Assembly (NCBI GenBank): GCA_910589015.1
Contig: CAJUSA010000008.1
Location: 78,659-99,550, forward strand
Reading direction: 5' to 3'
DNA: 20,892 nucleotides
Source of the DNA: an uncultured Christensenellaceae bacterium
GTDB lineage: Bacteria; Bacillota; Clostridia; Christensenellales; Borkfalkiaceae
Shown: positions 15,911-20,892 of the stretch, piece by piece
How the letters are laid out: each line of letters opens with the position of its first letter
How positions within the stretch are numbered: the first letter of the stretch is position 1
Notes under the pieces: generated by a model
Told to the model about the DNA's origin: nothing
The model's database searches: none
The model's input: the letters and a program-made list of their open reading frames with translations, nothing else
Translations under genes and position numbers: made by a program

Positions 15911-16957
15911 TTATTTTGTAAACGTGAATTTTTCCCAAGGGATATCAACGGGTTTTTGTTCGGTTATAATTTCGTCAACGTGCAAGAGAAGGGGGAAATC
16001 GTTTGCGTCAAGCACGCCCTTTTGGGCACAAATTTTCACCGCGCGCGCGACCCGCTCGGCTACGACAAGGGATTCGAGCGTCACGCCGTTGAGTTCTTTT
16101 TTCGTTTCGTCGATTGTCAGCCCGCGCCCTAACAGAATGCCCGCCAGCCGCGTTCTGCCGCCGTATACCGTAACGTACAGATCGCCTGCGCCCACGCAGA
16201 GATTTTCGAGGGTGGCGGCGCCCTGATATTTTAAGAGTTTCGCCATTTCTTTCACGCTCTGCCCGAAGATCGCCGCCTGCGAATTGAAGTGCGGTTCGCT
16301 CTTGGTGCCGAACGCCTTTTGATTGAGCCCGATCGTGAGGGCGATGCCGAGCGCGTAACCGTTTTTCAGCGCAACCGCGCTCTCGATGCCCACAACGTCG
16401 GTCGAAAGACTGATATGGTAATAATTTGTCTGCATGATATCGCGCATCGCCTTCAACACGCTTAAATCGCGTCCGCAAAACGCGACTTCGGTTTGATCGT
16501 GCGCTACGAGTTCGTAACTGGTGCACGGCCCGCCGATCGCGCAGAGGGGAATCTTTTTTCCCAGCCGTTCGAGCGTCGCCTGCCAGAGTTCGGGATAGGT
16601 CAGAAGTTTGCCTTCCGCGGTATCCATAAGCCCTTTGGTGACGGTGAGAAGGGGCGTGCCGTCGGGCAGGGCGGGCAGAACGGTTTGCGCAAACCAGTCG
16701 ACGCCGAAACTCGAAACGCCGCCGATGACCAGATCCGTTCCCGCGATCGCCCGATCCATCTCTTCGATCTGATAGAATAAAATTCCCGCGGGGAAGTCCT
16801 TTACGAATTTGGGGTGACGGTTGGTCTTTTTGCTTGTTTCGATGATGTCGCGGTCGAGGTGCGTCCCCACGATCCGAACCTCGTGCCCGTTTTCCCGAGC
16901 GGGGAAGGCGAGAGCGGAACCCATCATGCCCGCGCCGATAATCGTTACGATTGCCAT
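15911..16957 (-). CDS. gpsA: NAD(P)-dependent glycerol-3-phosphate dehydrogenase, 348 aa
   Basis: Interconverts dihydroxyacetone phosphate and sn-glycerol-3-phosphate with NAD(P)H, supplying the backbone of membrane phospholipids in the cytoplasm. The N-terminal Rossmann motif is IIGAGMMGSALA (GxGxMG, 8-13). TVTKGL gives K108 and VALKNGYALGIAL gives K198, matching the conserved lysines. VGAGDLYVTVYGGRTRLAG (256-272) matches the C-terminal GDL...R motif. Length is normal for GpsA. It is a divergent subtype: the usual SGPSFA-x-E reads GGPCTSYEL (142-150) and the usual SRN region reads GRTR. The start at 16957 has an AAAGGAAAG site upstream. It lies 20 nt downstream of the phosphodiesterase gene, so the two are probably one transcript and form a short glycerophosphate-handling route. 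A related dehydrogenase with another substrate cannot be wholly excluded. Confidence 0.92.
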   Translation of the reverse strand: MAIVTIIGAGMMGSALAFPARENGHEVRIVGTHLDRDIIETSKKTNRHPKFVKDFPAGILFYQIEEMDRAIAGTDLVIGGVSSFGVDWFAQTVLPALPDGTPLLTVTKGLMDTAEGKLLTYPELWQATLERLGKKIPLCAIGGPCTSYELVAHDQTEVAFCGRDLSVLKAMRDIMQTNYYHISLSTDVVGIESAVALKNGYALGIALTIGLNQKAFGTKSEPHFNSQAAIFGQSVKEMAKLLKYQGAATLENLCVGAGDLYVTVYGGRTRLAGILLGRGLTIDETKKELNGVTLESLVVAERVARAVKICAQKGVLDANDFPLLLHVDEIITEQKPVDIPWEKFTFTK

Positions 16958-16977
16958 ATTCTTTCTTTCCTTTTTGA

Positions 16978-17799
16978 TTAAGATTTTTTGAGTTTGCGAG
17001 CGCCGATCTCGTCGAGCAGTTTTCCCGCAAGCAGCGGATCGTTGCTGGTAAAGCCCACCGCGCCCCGCTCGTAAGCCGTTTTCAGCTTTTCAAGGGTGTC
17101 CTGCTTAAAGTATACCCATGGCTCTACGCCGTAGCTTTTTACGCGGTCGAAATGTTCCTGCGCCATGGGAATCTGCATATTCGTGCGTTTGCCGTCGATA
17201 ATCCGATATTCGAAGAGGCAGGCGCAAAAGAGTTTGCCGTAATAAGTTTCCCGATCGAAGTCGTCTAAGTTCAACCCGATGGGGTAATAACCGTGCAAGC
17301 GGTATTTTCCGCCGTATTTTTTCGCGACGTAAGCGAGAATTTCGCCCGACCAGGAATTGATATAAACGCGGTCGGCGATGCCGTATTCTTCAATCAGGGC
17401 GATCGATTTATCGCACGAAACAAACGCGTCGTTCCCGTCGCGGGTAGAGGGATAATCTTTGAGTTCGACGCACACTTCGAGGTGCGGATCATCTTTCAAG
17501 AGTTCTAAAAACTCAACAAAGAGGGGCACTTTTTCCCCCACGAACGCTGCGTTTTTCCAACTTCCCGCGTCGAGCGCGCGCATTTCGGCAAGCGTTTTAT
17601 CCTTGATATATCCCGTGCCGTTCGTCGTACGGTCGACGGTGTGGTCGTGCATCATGATAATTTCGCCGTCTTTGGTCATGTGCAGGTCGATTTCGAGCAT
17701 GTCGATATCGAGTTTCATCGCTTCCCGAAAGGCGAGCAGGGTGTTTTCGGGATAAACGACGCTGTATCCTCTGTGTGCGTCGAGCTTTACTTTCTGCAT
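16978..17799 (-). CDS. Glycerophosphodiester phosphodiesterase, 273 aa
   Basis: Hydrolyses glycerophosphodiesters (deacylated phospholipid headgroups) to sn-glycerol-3-phosphate and an alcohol. It is a TIM-barrel GDPD family member. Active-site motifs are complete: AHRG (H9, R10), PENT (E18, N19), EIDLHMTKDG (E36, D38), MMHDHTVDRTTNGTG (H51) and VELKD (E112). The C-terminal EPWVYF...GAVGFTSNDP is typical. No signal peptide or membrane helices, so it acts in the cytoplasm, unlike the secreted GlpQ type. The ATG at 17799 follows GGAGG at a normal distance and is preceded by a consensus promoter. It is the first gene of a minus-strand pair with gpsA, whose product uses the released glycerol-3-phosphate. 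Substrate range (glycerophosphocholine, -glycerol or others) cannot be told from the sequence. Confidence 0.93.
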   Translation of the reverse strand: MQKVKLDAHRGYSVVYPENTLLAFREAMKLDIDMLEIDLHMTKDGEIIMMHDHTVDRTTNGTGYIKDKTLAEMRALDAGSWKNAAFVGEKVPLFVEFLELLKDDPHLEVCVELKDYPSTRDGNDAFVSCDKSIALIEEYGIADRVYINSWSGEILAYVAKKYGGKYRLHGYYPIGLNLDDFDRETYYGKLFCACLFEYRIIDGKRTNMQIPMAQEHFDRVKSYGVEPWVYFKQDTLEKLKTAYERGAVGFTSNDPLLAGKLLDEIGARKLKKS

Positions 17800-17825
17800 T
17801 TTTTCCTCCGCTCAAATCGGTTTCA

Positions 17826-17854
17826 AGTATAACATGTCTGCCCTGCGGTGACAA
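17826..17854 (-). promoter_or_regulatory. Promoter of the GDPD-gpsA operon
   Basis: On the minus strand, TTGTCA (17854-17849), a 17-bp spacer and TATACT (17831-17826). It lies about 27 nt upstream of the phosphodiesterase start. Confidence 0.75.
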
Positions 17855-17871
17855 TACAAAAAGTATTTGCC

Positions 17872-17961
17872 CGTTACAAAAAAATGCCGTGTTCACTTTT
17901 TCGTCCTGTTCGGGCGTGCGTTCAAACAGGAATAAATTGTAACGACAAAAAATTATTTGTC
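17872..17961. promoter_or_regulatory. Nested inverted repeats between two divergent promoters
   Basis: The outer arms CGTTACAA (17872-17879) and TTGTAACG (17937-17944) are a perfect 8-bp inverted repeat. Inside them lie CCTGTT (17905-17910) and AACAGG (17925-17930). An adjoining near-palindrome, GACAAA...TTTGTC (17944-17961), touches the next -35 box. All of it falls between the two -35 elements, so it is not in either predicted transcript and would act as DNA, for example as operators. This is inferred from position and symmetry only. Confidence 0.45.
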
Positions 17962-17991
17962 TTGTTTTGAACGAACAAAAAATGATAAAAT
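17962..17991 (+). promoter_or_regulatory. Promoter of the secreted 653-aa protein gene
   Basis: TTGTTT (17962-17967), an 18-bp spacer and TAAAAT (17986-17991). The -10 lies in a small symmetrical stretch, ATGATAAAATCAT. AGGAGG and the start codon follow about 34 nt later. Confidence 0.6.
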
Positions 17992-18024
17992 CATGCCAAG
18001 TTAAGAGGATAAGGAGGGGTGTAA

Positions 18025-19986
18025 ATGAAACACAAAAAAACGGGAGCGTTGTTTTTATCGGTTGCGGCGGCGGTCGCGATTGCCGTTCCCGCAACGGTCG
18101 GGGCGGTCTACGCCGCGGAAACGGCCGATCGTTCGTTACGGGGCGAAAGCGGTGAGCTCGATCTGACTACACTGGAAAGTTATTACGAAAATATTCTTGC
18201 AGGCAGTGCGGTGCGTTACGGCACGGTCGCGGGGGCAAACACGGGCGGCGGCGCCTGCTTGTGGAGTGAGAGCGACATCAATCCCGATTACGACAACGTC
18301 ACCGTTTCGTATACTTATACTACGACGGCGCCCAAAACAGGTTGCTACGGGTTCGGGTTTCGCTTTACGTTGGCGGGCGACAGGCACGTTGCGCTCGTGC
18401 GCATGAAAAACCGTATGCCCGTCGTGCAGTACGACCGCGATTTATCGGTCGGGCGCGTGAACGCGAAGTTTTACGCCGACGAATATTATTCGGCTGTCGG
18501 GGGCGAAAATGCAGGGGATAAACTCGGCAGTTTCGTCAATACCGACGAATACACGCAAATCGCCGTTCCTACTGACGTAAACGATCGCAACGGTTACGAC
18601 ATACTGAAGGGAATACCTTCGGTGGCGTTGGGCGATACGGCGTTGAAAACGGTGTCCGTTTCGGTCATGTTGCGTAAAATCACCGATGAGAACGGCGTCG
18701 TATCCTACCGTTATTACGAAAACGGCGATTATTTCTTTACCGTTCAGTTCGAAGACGAGGTCGTAGCCTATGCGCCGAATGCCGTCAATCCCACGGCAAG
18801 CCACATTCAACTGAGTGATTTCGAGGTAAAGCTCAACGATCCGTATACCGAATACGATAAAATGACCGATGCGAACGCCGCGCATAAAAAAGCGTCGCTC
18901 GAAGTGGGCGAAACGGTGGAATATTCTTTCCGCAAGCAGATCGACTCCACCTGTCACCCGACGGTGTGCTTTTCTTACGGCGAAGACGGGGGCGGCGTAG
19001 CCGTTTTACGGTATGCGAAACGCATCCATCTCAATCCCATGTCGAAAAGGCAGATAAAGGGCGGCGAAAAAAGCATTTACGTCAAATCGCTGCATACCTG
19101 GGGGGATAACAATGCGGTGGATCTGTGCCGTGCGGACGGCGTATACACGATCACCAACGTCGACGGTTCGTGGGATATTGCGCAGAATTACGGCGTAAAA
19201 GATCAATGGCAGTATGCCGAATTGGTCTATAAGGTCGAAAGATTGGCAAACGAGACGATCGAGGGAACGGAATACGCCATGTATATCTTTTCCGAAGGAT
19301 ACGACGGCGCGATGTACGACTACGCAAAACTCGGGTTCCCCGTTGCGGACGGCGTCGAGCTTTACGGGTATTGCTGGCTGACGGGAACGCCCGACCGCAT
19401 CGTCACCATTAAATCGGCGAAATTAGACGACATGAAGAACGACGCGGCGCTCAATCCCGAGAATCCGACGACGGACGGATTTTCCGATAAATACGCTCAG
19501 ACGGGCGGCTCGTCGGTGCGCTATGCGGCGGATTCGCAGGGTCTGCGCTTTTCCGCGGCGATCGGAAAGGATCTTGTAAAGGCATATGCAAGCCGCTACG
19601 GCGAAAACAACGTATCGTTCGGCGTGAAACTCGTCCGCGCGGACGATGGCGCATATGCCTATATCGACGCGGTAAACTATACCGAACGCGAAGATGTTTA
19701 TACCTTTAACGGCGTCGTGACGGATATCCCCGCATCGCGCTATGCCGTTAGGTATACGCCTTACGTCTATGTGAAATATACGGGTGCGGATAACGTATCG
19801 CAATACATTCTGACTGCGGCGGGCGAGGCGAAGAGTATCAGCGAGGTCTGTGCGGCTGCCCTTGCCGACGTTTCCGCCGTCAAGACCGACTTCTACCTCT
19901 ATTTGGTCACGATCGGCGGGCAAACCGTTTACAGCCCTTATACGCAATCGAAAATCGACGTGATGCAACAATATATCGTCGGCTGA
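18025..19986 (+). CDS. Secreted protein of unknown function with C-terminal GLRF-type domain, 653 aa
   Basis: Not assigned to a named family. A signal peptide is evident: KHKK, a hydrophobic Ala/Val core (8-29) and cleavage near VYA-AE (30/31), so the protein is exported. No LPXTG, lipobox or terminal membrane helix was seen, so it may be released. Three parts can be made out: a beta-rich module at about 45-275 ending HIQLSDFEVKL, a second at about 285-475 ending IVTIKSAKLDDM, and a C-terminal domain at about 490-653 starting GGSSVRYAADSQGLRFSAAI (GLRF at 506-509). The first two have a jelly-roll or ConA-lectin look, which would fit sugar binding, but this is a guess. I recall similar GLRF ends in other clostridial secreted proteins. 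GGAGG (18013-18017) is 7 nt before the ATG. It is monocistronic and divergent from the GDPD gene. Confidence 0.85.
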   Translation: MKHKKTGALFLSVAAAVAIAVPATVGAVYAAETADRSLRGESGELDLTTLESYYENILAGSAVRYGTVAGANTGGGACLWSESDINPDYDNVTVSYTYTTTAPKTGCYGFGFRFTLAGDRHVALVRMKNRMPVVQYDRDLSVGRVNAKFYADEYYSAVGGENAGDKLGSFVNTDEYTQIAVPTDVNDRNGYDILKGIPSVALGDTALKTVSVSVMLRKITDENGVVSYRYYENGDYFFTVQFEDEVVAYAPNAVNPTASHIQLSDFEVKLNDPYTEYDKMTDANAAHKKASLEVGETVEYSFRKQIDSTCHPTVCFSYGEDGGGVAVLRYAKRIHLNPMSKRQIKGGEKSIYVKSLHTWGDNNAVDLCRADGVYTITNVDGSWDIAQNYGVKDQWQYAELVYKVERLANETIEGTEYAMYIFSEGYDGAMYDYAKLGFPVADGVELYGYCWLTGTPDRIVTIKSAKLDDMKNDAALNPENPTTDGFSDKYAQTGGSSVRYAADSQGLRFSAAIGKDLVKAYASRYGENNVSFGVKLVRADDGAYAYIDAVNYTEREDVYTFNGVVTDIPASRYAVRYTPYVYVKYTGADNVSQYILTAAGEAKSISEVCAAALADVSAVKTDFYLYLVTIGGQTVYSPYTQSKIDVMQQYIVG

Positions 19987-19991
19987 GAGAA

Positions 19992-20050
19992 GAAACCGAA
20001 CAGCCCCCGCGAAAGCGCGGTTTCCATAGGGATTAAAAAGCAATTTAATC
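19992..20050 (+). terminator. Hairpins after the secreted-protein gene, possible weak terminator
   Basis: GAAACCG (19992-19998) pairs with CGGTTTC (20018-20024) around an inner CGC-GAAA-GCG (20008-20017). A second stem, GATTAAA/TTTAATC (20031-20037 and 20044-20050), follows. Neither has a good T run, so termination here is uncertain; the stronger hairpin at 20072-20102 may do the work. Confidence 0.4.
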
Positions 20051-20071
20051 GTTTGCATTTTCAAGCAAAAT

Positions 20072-20102
20072 AAGGCTCTCCAACAAACTGTTTGAGAGCC
20101 TT
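20072..20102. terminator. Terminator between the secreted-protein gene and the hydrolase gene
   Basis: AAGGCTCTC (20072-20080) pairs with GAGAGCCTT (20094-20102). One mismatch is followed by a further AACA/TGTT stem and a 3-nt loop. On the minus strand the stem is followed by TTATTTT, so it best fits the hydrolase transcript; on the plus strand it is followed by TTAACTATAA. Confidence 0.75.
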
Positions 20103-20134
20103 TAACTATAATATATAGTAAGATAAATTGAAAT

Positions 20135-20875
20135 TTAACGAACTAATCTTTTTACCCTCTCAACATAATCATCTGCATGATTTATGCTAATATCCCCATG
20201 ATAATACCCTTGTAATACATCAAGTTCACTATTTGGTATTAAATCAGCAATTTTAGTTGCCGATTTTTTCATAATAGGTCTTTCTTTACTTCCAACTAAT
20301 ACAAGAACTTTTGCTCTAGTATGTGATAAAGTATCTTTGACTTCATAACTAGAATTTGACTTCATAAAAGCAATTAAATTATCTTTTGTAATTTTACAAG
20401 TATCTTCATAATACATATCAAACAAACTGTTTTTAAGTTTTAAACTTTTAAACTGTAGTTTTGAAAACCATTTTTTACTTATTAAACAATATAATAAATT
20501 AAATGTTGGCGCTATCATTTTATAAGTAAATTTCATAGGAATTGTCAAAGCACTTTCAATAATAGCATATTCACATATATTAGGATTTTTAGATAGTATT
20601 TCTAACAATATTTGTCCTCCTAATGATAGCCCTCCAATTAGTTTTACTTTCCCATTATAATTATCATTTATAAAATTTATTATTTCTAAAGCATTACTTT
20701 CAATAGAAGTAAAATTTGTATCGCTATTCGAATGTCCATCTAGTATAGGAATGACTATGTGAAATTCATCTTCAAGCAATCCTATTTCATCTATATAATT
20801 CCACCAAGAAAGACCACCACCATGCAATAAAATTATAATATCTTTATTCTTTGAACCATATTCTTTATATTCCAT
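20135..20875 (-). CDS. Alpha/beta hydrolase, 246 aa, A+T-rich and probably acquired
   Basis: A small serine hydrolase of the alpha/beta fold. The oxyanion motif is LLHGGG (16-21) and the nucleophile elbow is GGLSLGG (81-87, Ser84). A candidate acid is E198 in VLVGSKERP, and the candidate His is H226 in YYHGD, with H233 as an alternative. Asp is more usual than Glu as the acid, so that assignment is tentative. There is no signal peptide. The substrate is unknown; relatives include esterases, lipases and C-C bond hydrolases. The ATG at 20875 follows an AGGTG site. Base composition contrasts sharply with the rest: sampled 60-base lines hold 23-33% G+C, against about half in neighbouring genes, and codons end mostly in A or T. 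This points to transfer from a low-GC Firmicute. The upstream region is cut off by the window end. Confidence 0.88.
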   Translation of the reverse strand: MEYKEYGSKNKDIIILLHGGGLSWWNYIDEIGLLEDEFHIVIPILDGHSNSDTNFTSIESNALEIINFINDNYNGKVKLIGGLSLGGQILLEILSKNPNICEYAIIESALTIPMKFTYKMIAPTFNLLYCLISKKWFSKLQFKSLKLKNSLFDMYYEDTCKITKDNLIAFMKSNSSYEVKDTLSHTRAKVLVLVGSKERPIMKKSATKIADLIPNSELDVLQGYYHGDISINHADDYVERVKRLVR

Positions 20876-20892
20876 CTTACACCTATAAATTA

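Overview
The window looks like a chromosomal piece of an anaerobic, Gram-positive-type Firmicute (Clostridia level), probably from an uncultured lineage. This is inferred from strong GGAGG ribosome binding sites, TTGACA/TATAAT promoters, a DUF975 membrane protein, the paired iron-sulfur scaffold and GGGtGRT genes, and large secreted proteins anchored by a terminal membrane helix. Lines sampled by eye are about half G+C, except the last 0.8 kb, which is far richer in A+T. No tRNA, rRNA, CRISPR array or transposase was seen.

Layout. 1-154: tandem and dispersed intergenic repeat. 179-1186: a small module bounded by two identical 30-bp terminator repeats. It holds an XRE-type regulator (minus strand) and a divergent DUF975 membrane protein (plus strand), whose promoter is covered by palindromic operators. 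1197-2609: pyruvate kinase (minus). 2767-13982: a three-gene plus-strand operon with a structured leader. It encodes a 3287-residue surface protein (leucine-rich repeats, then about 20 Trp-marked Ig-like repeats, then one membrane helix), a 290-residue membrane protein with an acidic Pro/Glu linker and a conserved-looking cytoplasmic domain, and a 76-residue coiled-coil protein. A strong terminator closes the operon. 14069-15900: a two-gene operon for a NifU/IscU-like scaffold and the GGGtGRT protein. 15911-17799: a minus-strand pair of glycerophosphodiester phosphodiesterase and an NAD(P)-dependent glycerol-3-phosphate dehydrogenase. 18025-19986: a secreted 653-residue protein of unknown role, divergent from the previous pair across a region with nested inverted repeats. 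20135-20875: an A+T-rich alpha/beta hydrolase, probably acquired by transfer.

How the genes fit together. The phosphodiesterase can release glycerol-3-phosphate, which the dehydrogenase interconverts with dihydroxyacetone phosphate; pyruvate kinase finishes lower glycolysis elsewhere in the window. The most interesting part is the giant-protein operon. Genes 1 and 2 overlap by 8 nt and both encode a single membrane helix followed by positive charges, so a surface receptor or adhesin with a dedicated inner-face partner and a small coiled-coil component is a reasonable but untested reading.
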